From: an uncultured Ellagibacter sp.
GTDB lineage: Bacteria > Actinomycetota > Coriobacteriia > Coriobacteriales > Eggerthellaceae
Direction: 5' to 3'
Length of the DNA stretch: 22,693 nt
NCBI GenBank assembly: GCA_934613165.1
Contig: CAKTSW010000002.1
Span: forward strand, 1-22,693
The notes under the pieces are model-generated. The model was not told the DNA's origin. It did not search any database and was given only the letters and a program-made list of their open reading frames with translations. This document shows positions 1-6,022 of the stretch, in pieces. Numbering within the stretch: the stretch's first letter is position 1; every line of letters begins with the position of its first letter. Position numbers and translations under genes: made by a program.

Positions 1-1005
1 TCGAGCGAGACCGAGGATTTGAACATCGTCCTTCTGGGCAAGGACTCCAAGATCGCCGCGATCATCCTCGCCCTCAAGAAGGGCTACTACGATGAAGAGA
101 AGCTCTCCGTCGCCACGCAAACCGTGTCGGGCGGCTTTCCCGAAGCCATGCCGGCGCTTTCCAACGGCACCGCCGACGTGCTGCCCTTCGGCTCCATCCC
201 CTCTTGCACCTACATCGGGCAGGGCGACGACCTCGTCATCTTCGGCGGCACGGTCGCCGACGGCTCCGAATGCGTCACACTCATCGAAAACAAGGACGCC
301 TACAAGAAGCCCGAGGACTTCAAGGGCAAGAAAATCGGCTGCTTCCGCATGGAAACCGGCCATATGATGCTCAAAAGCTGGCTGCGCGAAAACGGCATCG
401 AGGAAGGCAAGGACGTCGAGTTCGTCTTGCTGGAAAGCTCGGCCGCCGAAGTGGCCGCCGTCGAGAACGGCCAGGTCGACATGTGCTTCGTGAACAGCGG
501 CTACGGCTACGTCGCCGTTCAAGGCGGCAAGTGCGCCGTGGCGTTCCGCCCCAACGAGCTCACCGGCAAAGAATTCCCCTGCTGCCGCCAGACGACGAAC
601 CGCAAGGCCTTCGAGGAAAAGCGTTCGGCGCTCATCAAGTTCGAAATCGCCAACCTGCGCGCGCTCTACGACGTCGAGAACGACCATGCGGGCACCATCG
701 CCACCATCGTGGAGTATTCCGGTCAGTCCGACGAGTACATCGAGAACATCACCTACGGCAAGGGCGATTACGTCGCCGCGATGAAGTTCGAGATGGACCC
801 CTACACCGACGACGTGAAGGCGTTCTACGCCGACATGGTCGACAACGGCGACATCGACGACACGGACAAGGACGTCATCCTCGAGCACATGGACTCCTCC
901 ATCTACAAAGCCGCCCTCGACGCCTTGATCGAACGCGGCGAGCACAAGGACTTCTACGAGAAGCTCGCCGACGAGTACAAGCAGCACAACACCCTCGGCA
1001 TCTAA
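1..1005 (+). CDS. ABC importer substrate-binding protein, NitT/TauT/SsuA type (5' truncated)
   Basis: The reading frame is open from base 1, so the start and signal peptide lie outside the window; a TTG at 19 is inside the mature protein and is probably not the start. The visible part (334 codons) begins just before a first beta strand, NIVLLGKDSK, as expected soon after a lipoprotein signal. The fold matches periplasmic-binding-like proteins of the NMT1/SsuA kind: GYYDEEKL near the start, SNGTADVLPFGSIPS for ligand-loop residues, then a FKGKKIGCF hinge strand. It should capture a small solute outside the membrane and deliver it to the permease at 1879. The ligand cannot be told; the family covers nitrate, sulfonates, thiamine precursors and others. 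It is unusually rich in cysteine for the family (GSECVT, IGCF, DMCF, GGKC, FPCCRQ). A hairpin follows the stop. Confidence 0.85.
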   Translation, partial: SSETEDLNIVLLGKDSKIAAIILALKKGYYDEEKLSVATQTVSGGFPEAMPALSNGTADVLPFGSIPSCTYIGQGDDLVIFGGTVADGSECVTLIENKDAYKKPEDFKGKKIGCFRMETGHMMLKSWLRENGIEEGKDVEFVLLESSAAEVAAVENGQVDMCFVNSGYGYVAVQGGKCAVAFRPNELTGKEFPCCRQTTNRKAFEEKRSALIKFEIANLRALYDVENDHAGTIATIVEYSGQSDEYIENITYGKGDYVAAMKFEMDPYTDDVKAFYADMVDNGDIDDTDKDVILEHMDSSIYKAALDALIERGEHKDFYEKLADEYKQHNTLGI

Positions 1006-1020
1006 TCCGGCCCCCTTCCC

Positions 1021-1064
1021 GCGCATGCGCGCCCGTGAAATCCCGCGGGCGCGCATGCGCTTTT
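1021..1064 (+). terminator. GC-rich hairpin with T4 between binding-protein and ATPase genes (attenuator-like)
   Basis: A perfect 15-bp stem pairs 1021-1035 with 1046-1060 around a 10-nt loop, followed by TTTT at 1061-1064. Each arm contains the self-complementary 10-mer GCGCATGCGC. It begins 16 bp after the binding-protein stop and ends 26 bp before the ATPase start. Because the genes belong to one importer, partial termination or 3'-end protection that gives more binding protein than membrane parts is more likely than a full stop. Confidence 0.7.
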
Positions 1065-1090
1065 CCCGTCCCATTCGTTTAGGAACCTTC

Positions 1091-1879
1091 ATGCCAGCTA
1101 TCTCATTCAAGAACGTGAGTTATTCGTACGTCGACGGCGGCGAGTCGTACTTGGCGCTCGACAACGTGAGCCTCGACGTTGCCGACGGCGAGTTCTTGTG
1201 TTTGGTCGGGCATTCCGGCTGTGGCAAATCGACGTTGTTGTCCCTGCTCGCAGGGTTGTCGAAGCCTACGTCGGGCGAAATTTTCATCAACGGCGTCCCC
1301 GTTTCGGGACCGGGGCCCGATCGTTCGATCGTGTTCCAGAGCTATTCGCTGTTCCCCTGGCAGACCGCGCTCAAGAACGTTTCGTTCCCGATCCGCCAGA
1401 CGAACAGGAGCATCTCGAAGGAACAGGCGCGCGCCCGTGCGCTTAGCCTGCTCGCCCAAGTGGGAATGGAAGACGCGGCGAATCGCTACCCTTTCCAGCT
1501 TTCGGGCGGCATGCGCCAGCGCGTGGCGATCGCACGCGCGCTCGCCATCGACGCGCCGACGATGCTCCTCGACGAGCCCTTCGGCGCGCTCGACCCGCTT
1601 ATCCGCAGCAAGCTGCAGGAGCTGCTGTTGCAGCTGTGGAACGAAGGGAAGGGGCGCAACAAGACCGTCGTCTTCGTGACGCACGACATCGACGAGGCGC
1701 TTATCCTCGCCGACCGCATCGCGTTCATGGAACCGCGCCGCATCACGCGCACCTTCGAGCTTCCCAAAGACCGAGACCGCAGCGCCGAGGCTATCGTGGA
1801 AGACGCGCGCCTGCGCGAAGTGAAGCGCGAGGTGATGGAGCTGTTCGACGCGACCGCCACGGGAAAGGAGGACCGGTGA
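1091..1879 (+). CDS. ABC importer ATPase, NitT/TauT/SsuB type
   Basis: This 262-aa cytoplasmic ATPase powers the importer encoded around it. Visible motifs are Walker A GHSGCGKST (about 40-48), Q-loop VFQSYSLFPW (81-90), signature LSGGMRQR (137-144), Walker B MLLDEP (158-163) and switch histidine in VTHDIDEA (197-204). The LFPW after the Q-loop and FGALDPLIR after Walker B are typical of the SsuB/TauB/NrtD branch. I start at ATG 1091 because AGGAAC lies just upstream and the protein then begins with the usual ISFKNVSYSY strand; the in-frame upstream extension to 1025 runs through the hairpin. Its TGA overlaps the ATG of the permease, so the two are translationally coupled. Confidence 0.93.
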   Translation: MPAISFKNVSYSYVDGGESYLALDNVSLDVADGEFLCLVGHSGCGKSTLLSLLAGLSKPTSGEIFINGVPVSGPGPDRSIVFQSYSLFPWQTALKNVSFPIRQTNRSISKEQARARALSLLAQVGMEDAANRYPFQLSGGMRQRVAIARALAIDAPTMLLDEPFGALDPLIRSKLQELLLQLWNEGKGRNKTVVFVTHDIDEALILADRIAFMEPRRITRTFELPKDRDRSAEAIVEDARLREVKREVMELFDATATGKEDR

Positions 1880-2868
1880 TGACGCTCAAGAAGAAACAGG
1901 CGGCGGGCTCGGCCCCGCTTGCCCCCGCCGCCTGCACGGAAGCAAGCGGGAAAAGCGGCGCACGACGGATCGTCACGGTATCGTTCGTCCTGGCGAACAT
2001 CCTGTTCGCAGCGCTGCTCGTGGCGATCGCCGTTCCCGGCAAGGTGCACCCGAAGACGAGCGTCCCCTTCTACGTTGCGGCCGCCATCGTCGAGGCCCTG
2101 TTCCTCTGGCGCTACTTCGCAGGAGGACGCAAGCGCTCCACCTGTCATATCGCGATCGTGGTGTTCGCCCTGCTCATCGTTTGGGAAACGGTTTCGACCG
2201 ACCTGAAATTGACGCATCCAGTGCTGATCCCGAACCCCGAGAACGTGTTCGCGGTCTTTCCCGCGCGTTGGGACGAACTGATTGAAAACGTCGCGTCGTC
2301 GATGATCCTGCTGGCCGAGGGGTTCATCACTTCGCTTGTCGCAGGCACCATCATCGGGTTGTTCGTCGGGTGGCTGCCGAAGGTGCGCGAAACGGTCTAC
2401 CCTATCGCACACGTACTCGCGCCCGTTCCGGCCATCGTGTTCGCGCCGTACCTCGTTATGCTGCTGCCGTCGTTCAAGGCGGCGGCCGTCATGGTCATCT
2501 TCCTCGGCATTTTCTGGCCCACGCTCTTGAACACCATCCTGCGCGTGGAATCCATCGACAAGCACATCCTCGATTCCGCCCGGATGATGGGACTTTCCAC
2601 CCCGACGATGATCTTCCGCGTGCTTCTGCCCTACCTGTACCCGGCTGTCGTCACCGGGCTGAAAACGCAGCTTCCGACCGCCATGCTGATGCTGGTCATG
2701 GCTGAGATGTACGGCGCGACGAGCGGACTGGGGTATTTCGTCATCAACTACACCAACTACGCGAACTACACCAACGTGGTCGCGGGTATCATCATGGTCG
2801 GCATCGTCGTCACCGTTTTGGACTTCCTTGTCGGGTTGCTTGTTCGCAAGACGGTGAAGTGGAGCTGA
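1879..2868 (+). CDS. ABC importer permease, NitT/TauT/SsuC type
   Basis: This 329-aa inner-membrane permease forms the channel of the importer. Two hydrophobic segments near the N-terminus (about 33-55 and 60-75) and another near 92-107 precede the usual BPD_transp_1 core. The cytoplasmic EAA-type loop that contacts the ATPase is seen as DSARMMGLSTPTMIFRVLLP (about 234-253). The start is ATG 1879, overlapping the ATPase stop (TGATG), with AAAGGAGG at 1864-1871. An in-frame upstream stretch would overlap the ATPase gene and is not credible. The extra N-terminal membrane segments are longer than in a plain SsuC but common in this branch. Substrate is unknown. Confidence 0.92.
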   Translation: MTLKKKQAAGSAPLAPAACTEASGKSGARRIVTVSFVLANILFAALLVAIAVPGKVHPKTSVPFYVAAAIVEALFLWRYFAGGRKRSTCHIAIVVFALLIVWETVSTDLKLTHPVLIPNPENVFAVFPARWDELIENVASSMILLAEGFITSLVAGTIIGLFVGWLPKVRETVYPIAHVLAPVPAIVFAPYLVMLLPSFKAAAVMVIFLGIFWPTLLNTILRVESIDKHILDSARMMGLSTPTMIFRVLLPYLYPAVVTGLKTQLPTAMLMLVMAEMYGATSGLGYFVINYTNYANYTNVVAGIIMVGIVVTVLDFLVGLLVRKTVKWS

Positions 2869-2906
2869 CGCGCAAGACGAGCGCATCGAGGTAAACGAAG
2901 GCGAGC

Positions 2907-2946
2907 GCTCTCCGGCTTCGGCGGCAAGGCCCCGAAGCCGGAGAGC
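2907..2946 (+). terminator. 15-bp hairpin between permease and DUF5714-like gene
   Basis: A perfect stem pairs 2907-2921 with 2932-2946 around a 10-nt loop, 38 bp after the permease stop and 20 bp before the next start. No T-run follows on the + strand, so it may be a Rho-independent terminator of the weak GC-rich kind, an mRNA-stability element, or an attenuator that lowers expression of the next gene. Confidence 0.55.
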
Positions 2947-2966
2947 AAATAGAGAGAGGGGAATCC

Positions 2967-3671
2967 ATGTCAGCAGGAAAAGGCGTCTGCCTTGTGTGCG
3001 GGGAACCGCTTACGTACTTCGAGGAAGCGCAGGAGGTGACGTGCCAGATCTGCGGCAAGAAGGAAACGGGGCATTCCATTTGCGTGGACGGGCACTACGT
3101 CTGCGACGCGTGCCACCGAGCCGGCGGGGTCGACTGCATACTCGATTTCTGCGCGAAGACCGCATCGAAGAATCCGATCGAAATCGCGCAAGAGCTGATG
3201 CGCGACAAGTCGATCTACCCGAACGGGCCCGAGCACCACACGCTCGTGGGCGCATCGCTCATGGCAGCGTACAAGAACGCCGGCGGCGACATCGATCTAG
3301 GCAAAGCGCTTTCCGAGCTGCGCAAACGGTCGCTGCTCGTGCCGGGCGGCACCTGCGGGTTCTGGGGAACGTGCGGAGCGGCCACAAGCGCCGGGCAGTG
3401 GTGGTCGATCGTTTCCGGCTCGACGCCGATGACGCGCGAGCCCTGGGCGCAAACCCAGCGTTTGACCTCGCGCATCTTGGGCAAACTTGCCGACTTGGGC
3501 GGCCCGCGCTGCTGCAAGCGCACCGGGTTCACGGCGATTCTGGAAGGCGCCGCCTACGCGAAGGAGATGCACGGCGTGGAAATGGAGCTGCCCGAAAAGG
3601 TGACCTGCGAGTTCTTCTCCCGCAACGCCGAATGCCTGAAGAAGGAATGCCCCTACTTCCCAAGGAAATAG
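2967..3671 (+). CDS. Cysteine-rich protein resembling DUF5714 family
   Basis: A 234-aa soluble protein with 16 cysteines. The N-terminus looks like zinc-ribbon or metal-site knuckles: C8-x2-C11, C26-x2-C29, C39, C46-x2-C49, C57 and C62. The middle carries GGTCGFWGTCGA (C130, C136), then an RCCKR pair (C182-C183), and the end has C214, C223 and KKECPYF (C228). This matches my memory of the DUF5714 proteins of anaerobic bacteria and archaea, whose function is not known; the family name is from memory and not searched. ATG 2967 is chosen because GAGAGGGG lies just upstream. It follows the importer on the same strand after a hairpin, so it may act on the imported compound or on its metal or sulfur content. 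No membrane segment or signal peptide is visible. Confidence 0.8.
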   Translation: MSAGKGVCLVCGEPLTYFEEAQEVTCQICGKKETGHSICVDGHYVCDACHRAGGVDCILDFCAKTASKNPIEIAQELMRDKSIYPNGPEHHTLVGASLMAAYKNAGGDIDLGKALSELRKRSLLVPGGTCGFWGTCGAATSAGQWWSIVSGSTPMTREPWAQTQRLTSRILGKLADLGGPRCCKRTGFTAILEGAAYAKEMHGVEMELPEKVTCEFFSRNAECLKKECPYFPRK

Positions 3672-3899
3672 GGGCACGGGTGCGCCGGGCCTCCGCTCGG
3701 CGCGTCGTCTTGGCGCAGACGCCGGGCCCTTGCCCGCGCACCGCCTTTGAACAGCACGCCGAGCAGAGGCCCGAAACCGAACGCCCCTACAAAATGCCGC
3801 CTTCGAACGCATTGGCGAGCACGGTCGTCACGCGTTCGCGCGCAATACGCTCAGCGGGAGCGAGACGACAGGAGCGCCATCAAACCCGAACGGAATCAG

Positions 3900-3931
3900 G
3901 GCAGGAGTCCTCACAATCCTCCTGCCGTTTT
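3900..3931 (+). terminator. Rho-independent terminator
   Basis: The stem GGCAGGAG (3900-3907) pairs perfectly with CTCCTGCC (3919-3926) around an 11-nt loop, followed by G and TTTT (3928-3931). It is the first terminator with a T-run after the importer/DUF5714-like operon, although 230 bp beyond its last stop. Confidence 0.6.
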
Positions 3932-3956
3932 CCCGTGCGAATGGTGGGGAGTGACG

Positions 3957-4020
3957 GGTTTGCAAACCGCTTCGCGTTTTTGGGGTTCTTCGTGGCAGGC
4001 AACGACGGCTTTGCAAACCG
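3957..4020 (-). repeat. Palindromic 51-bp-phased repeat, inverted copy
   Basis: Two TTTGCAAA cores (3959-3966 and 4010-4017) are exactly 51 bp apart; the first lies in the 12-bp palindrome GGTTTGCAAACC (3957-3968). Read on the - strand, the spacer after the core contains TTGCCTGCCA, which matches the copies at 4127-4291 at the same distance from the core. This arm is therefore the same repeat in inverted orientation. Confidence 0.7.
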
Positions 4021-4036
4021 ATTGAACGTTATTTTT

Positions 4037-4101
4037 TAAGGAATCTAGTTAATTGTTCCACAATTAACTACAATATGTTGAATAACTAGATAGGTTCCTT
4101 A
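4037..4101. repeat. AT-rich island with nested inverted repeats
   Basis: In a GC-rich setting this stretch is strongly AT-rich. The outer arms TAAGGAA (4037-4043) and TTCCTTA (4095-4101) continue into TCTAGTTA (4044-4051) and TAACTAGA (4083-4090), with 4 unpaired bases (4091-4094). Inside, TAGTTAATTGT (4046-4056) pairs perfectly with ACAATTAACTA (4060-4070) across a 3-nt loop. The inner and outer pairings share 4046-4051, so they exclude each other. Function is unknown; a cruciform, protein-binding site or remnant of a small mobile element are all possible. Confidence 0.65.
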
Positions 4102-4126
4102 TTTATTAAAGCATGAAACCGCATCC

Positions 4127-4291
4127 CGCTTTTGCAAAAGCGTTCTTGCCTGCCATTTTGGCCTCGCTTTTTAGCGACGGGTTTGCAAAAGCGTCGTTCG
4201 CTGCCATGGAAAGCACCGAAACGGCCCCAGGTCTTGCAGACCCGGCCTTCGCTGCCGACCGACCCCTCGCCATTCGAAGCGCTTCGCTGCC
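4127..4291 (+). repeat. Palindromic repeats in tandem with 51-bp period
   Basis: TTGCA cores at 4132, 4183 and 4234 are each 51 bp apart. The first lies in the perfect 16-bp palindrome CGCTTTTGCAAAAGCG (4127-4142). Each core is followed at a fixed distance by a conserved block: TTGCCTGCCA (4146), TTCGCTGCCA (4197), TTCGCTGCCG (4248), and a further TTCGCTGCCA at 4283 in a unit shortened to 35 bp. The rest of each unit is poorly conserved, so this is a degenerate tandem repeat and not a CRISPR array. Confidence 0.7.
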
Positions 4292-4368
4292 ACGTCAGAA
4301 AAAAGGGCGCGCCAAGAAGAGAATGCGAGCTCGACAGGGAACACGAACTTCACGCGGGGAAGGCACGA

Positions 4369-4412
4369 CCCCACGCGGAAAGGGTGCGGCCTCGCGTGGG
4401 GAAGCCGCACCC
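4369..4412 (-). terminator. Interleaved hairpins behind nikR
   Basis: Directly at the nikR stop, GGGTGCGGC (4382-4390) pairs with GCCGCACCC (4404-4412); read on the - strand the stem is followed by TTTCC, as a terminator would be. A second 9-bp stem, CCCCACGCG (4369-4377) with CGCGTGGGG (4393-4401), uses part of the first loop. The two stems interleave, so they are either alternatives or an H-type pseudoknot. Confidence 0.6.
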
Positions 4413-4835
4413 CTACAGATTCTCGTCGACCGTGGTGACGACCAGGCGGCCGTTCTTCACGCCCTTCGTGCCCAAAATGAGGTTGGCGATGGTTTGCACA
4501 AGACCCGTTTCGCCGCGCAGCACCACGACCTCCAGGCAATGATGGTGGTCGAGATGCACATGCAACGTCGAGATGATGAACTCGAAGTAATCGTGCTGGA
4601 TGCTGTGCAGCTTTTCCTGCAGGTCGGACGCATGGTGGTCGAACACGATCGTCAGCGTGCCCATGACTTCGGTGCCGGGCGTGGCGCATTCGTCCTCGAC
4701 GAGCGCGTCGCGCACCAGGTCGCGCACCACTTCGCTTCGGTTCTTCGCAAGCCCACGGCGCGCGACGAGCTGGTCGAAGCGCATGAGAAGCTCCTCGGGC
4801 ATAGCCACCGAGAAGCGCATGAGGTCGTTGCTCAT
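4413..4835 (-). CDS. nikR: Nickel-responsive transcriptional repressor NikR
   Basis: A 140-aa ribbon-helix-helix regulator of full family length. The N-terminal DNA-binding strand and helices are MRFSVAMPEELLMRFDQL followed by NRSEVVRDLVRDAL (residues 6-45). The C-terminal ACT-like domain keeps all four square-planar nickel ligands at the family spacing: His81 (IQHDYF), His92 and His94 (LHVHLD) and Cys100 (HHHCLE). It should bind DNA as a tetramer when nickel is plentiful and repress nickel uptake genes. None of those genes is in the window, so its targets lie elsewhere. It starts 10 bp after the stop of the 84-aa gene, so the two are very likely co-transcribed. I found no convincing classical NikR dyad nearby. 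Confidence 0.95.
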   Translation of the reverse strand: MSNDLMRFSVAMPEELLMRFDQLVARRGLAKNRSEVVRDLVRDALVEDECATPGTEVMGTLTIVFDHHASDLQEKLHSIQHDYFEFIISTLHVHLDHHHCLEVVVLRGETGLVQTIANLILGTKGVKNGRLVVTTVDENL

Positions 4836-4845
4836 GGGCGCTCGC

Positions 4846-5100
4846 CTAGACGAGGTTCACCGTCACGCCGGGAGCGTTCTCGGCGTCGTCTTCGAGCGCG
4901 TCCTTTGTTTCGTCGAGCATGGCTCGCACATCGTCGAGCAGCGCCTGAACCTCATGCAGCTTCTTCGAGGTAAGCTCGAAGCCCGCGTCTCCCGCCTGAT
5001 GGGCCAGGGTGTGGGCCCAACGGCGCTCAAGCTTGATATGGTCGTCGATCTGGTCGATCATCTGGCCGAACTGACCGGTATTCACTCCATTGGTGCACAT
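4846..5100 (-). CDS. Small helical protein of unknown function in the nikR operon
   Basis: I do not recognise this 84-aa protein. It begins at ATG 5100 with a strong AAGGAG site (5107-5112 on the - strand). It looks soluble and mostly helical, with heptad-like stretches at about 10-35 and 45-70 (KKLHEVQALLDDVRAMLDE), and an acidic tail ending VTVNLV. Histidines 21, 30 and 34 (HTLAH) and Cys2 could bind metal but form no known site. The 10-bp gap to nikR points to a linked role such as nickel or hydrogenase/urease control; this is inference from position only. Confidence 0.75.
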   Translation of the reverse strand: MCTNGVNTGQFGQMIDQIDDHIKLERRWAHTLAHQAGDAGFELTSKKLHEVQALLDDVRAMLDETKDALEDDAENAPGVTVNLV

Positions 5101-5160
5101 GATTCGCTCCTTATGAGAAAGGTGTTACGTTGCGGCCAAACGCGCACGCGCCGGCTTTCT

Positions 5161-5170
5161 TGCTATTATG
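5161..5170. promoter_or_regulatory. Overlapping divergent -10 elements
   Basis: On the + strand TGCTATTAT (5161-5169) is an extended -10 box (TGN then TATTAT) about 43 bp before the GTG of the 153-aa gene. On the - strand the same bases give CATAAT (5170-5165), a five-of-six -10 match about 65 bp before the 84-aa/nikR operon. The -35 regions are poor on both sides. A shared bidirectional promoter is the simplest reading. Confidence 0.4.
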
Positions 5171-5211
5171 AACCCGAAAAGGCCCATGCGAAACGACGAT
5201 GCGGAAACGGT

Positions 5212-5673
5212 GTGAAAGAATTCACGAAAAGTAATATTTACGGTGCGAACGGGCAGGCGGCGCTCGAACTCTATTCCGATTACGTGAGCGGGGGTGGCTC
5301 GACGCTCGCCTGCGTGGTAAGCGCGCGCCCCCTAAGCGGAGGCGCGCGCAACGCGGCCGAAAGCTCGATGGCGGCACTTGGATACGGGGCGGGCCCGGTT
5401 TTCGTCGTGCTTACCGTCGATGACGTCACGCTATCCGATCAGGATTTGTTTTCCCTGGTAGAAGGCGTGGACCCGCTTGTCGTCGTCGCAACTGACGCAC
5501 CGGCGGCGGCAGCGCTTTCGCACGCGTATCGCACCGACATGAAGCTTGGCGAAGCAGGCCGCCTGTTCGGCCGCGACGCCGTTGCCTTCCGCGACTTGGA
5601 AGGCATGCTCGCAACGCCGGAAGACAAGCAGCGTGCCTGGGCGCTGTTCAAGAAACTCCCTAGATTGGGGTGA
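5212..5673 (+). CDS. Hypothetical protein, 153 aa
   Basis: I do not recognise this protein. The frame is open far upstream, but that part is antisense to nikR and the 84-aa gene and has no start; the first sensible start is GTG 5212. The ribosome site there is weak (GCGGAAACG). A nine-codon reading frame (ATG 5186 to TGA 5213-5215) ends over this GTG and could couple translation. The protein looks soluble and alpha/beta: YGANGQAALELYSDYV, then GGGSTLACVVSARPL, a hydrophobic strand GPVFVVLTVDD and a second strand PLVVVATDAPAAAAL, ending ARAWALFKKL-like in KQRAWALFKKLPRLG. No catalytic motif stands out. It is divergent from the nikR operon and may be controlled with it. Confidence 0.7.
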   Translation: MKEFTKSNIYGANGQAALELYSDYVSGGGSTLACVVSARPLSGGARNAAESSMAALGYGAGPVFVVLTVDDVTLSDQDLFSLVEGVDPLVVVATDAPAAAALSHAYRTDMKLGEAGRLFGRDAVAFRDLEGMLATPEDKQRAWALFKKLPRLG

Positions 5674-5840
5674 ATTCACTACTCGACGAAGTCGGGCGAT
5701 AGGCTCCGCAATCGCTGTTTTCGGGCAAGATCAACGCCGCGCTTGTCCAGCACGCAAAGAAGTTGCTTGAAGAGGCAAACGCAACCGCGCCCGAGAGCAC
5801 GGTGGCGCATCGCCTGGAAAATGCCCGAAAACGAGAATAA
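5670..5840 (+). pseudogene. Possible gene remnant with in-frame amber stop
   Basis: Read from GTG 5670 the frame gives ten residues (VNSLLDEVGR), a TAG at 5700, then 45 residues to TAA 5838, including SLFSGKINAALVQHAKKLLE and ending LENARKRE. The second part has the look of a real helical C-terminus and biased GC-rich third positions. It could be the tail of a decayed gene. It is too short to name, and chance cannot be excluded. Confidence 0.3.
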
Positions 5841-6022
5841 GGCCGCGGGGGAGGCGGCCTTATTCTCGGACGAGTGGAGTGAGGAGAAATGTTTTGGAAC
5901 GGCTCATAGGTTATGCGATTGATTATTCATTGTCAAGGATATATTTTATCTAGAGAATAATCTGGAACACTTCGACGGAAAGCGTCCCGCAACTCGCCTG
6001 GGGAGGCGCCCCTTCAAGCGCC
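5674..6022. other. 349-bp region between convergent genes
   Basis: Apart from the possible remnant (to 5840) and the hairpin at 5832-5868, I see no gene. Bases 5900-5970 are AT-rich and contain promoter-like words on both strands (for example TTGACA at about 5936-5931 on the - strand with a weak TAACCT 17 bp on), but no gene lies in a sensible position behind them. Confidence 0.6.
5832..5868. terminator. 15-bp hairpin between convergent units, likely terminator of the iron operon
   Basis: CGAGAATAAGGCCGC (5832-5846) pairs perfectly with GCGGCCTTATTCTCG (5854-5868) around a 7-nt G-rich loop. On the - strand the stem is followed by TTTTCG, so it works best as terminator for the leftward operon ending at 6023, and may also stop rightward transcripts. 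Confidence 0.75.

Larger units (their letters stand above)
3672..4412. other. 741-bp non-coding region between convergent genes
   Basis: No gene is supported here. From left to right it holds a possible weak hairpin after the DUF5714-like gene (3682-3687 with 3698-3703), a better terminator at 3900-3931, palindromic TTTGCAAA repeats at 3957-4020 and 4127-4291, an AT-rich island with nested dyads at about 4021-4110, and interleaved hairpins at 4369-4412 behind nikR. Convergent flanks mean that promoters are not needed here, a common home for repeats. On the - strand, 3787-3900 reads in places like decayed coding sequence, but frames switch and nothing can be named. Confidence 0.8.

Noticed and set aside
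3787..3900. Coding-like - strand stretches in the convergent gap
   Set aside because: Short plausible peptide runs appear, but they switch frame and are broken by stops; nothing can be named, so no pseudogene is called.
3957..4291. CRISPR-like periodicity
   Set aside because: Units are degenerate apart from a palindromic core and one short block, spacers are not unique sequence between identical repeats, and no cas gene is present.
4139..4973. Long + strand open frames across the repeat region and opposite nikR
   Set aside because: They run through non-coding palindromic repeats and antisense to nikR, with no start signals or recognisable protein.
5121..5127. GTGTTAC near the 84-aa/nikR start, a NikR half-site in some bacteria
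   Set aside because: No matching GTAACAC half-site lies at the required distance, so a NikR operator is not supported.
5889..5909. Six-codon frame (ATG 5889 to TAG) behind a very good GAGGAG site
   Set aside because: Too short to be supported as a gene; it may be chance or the start of a lost gene.
5931..5936. TTGACA on the - strand with a weak -10
   Set aside because: No gene lies downstream in that direction; the next genes leftward are on the + strand.
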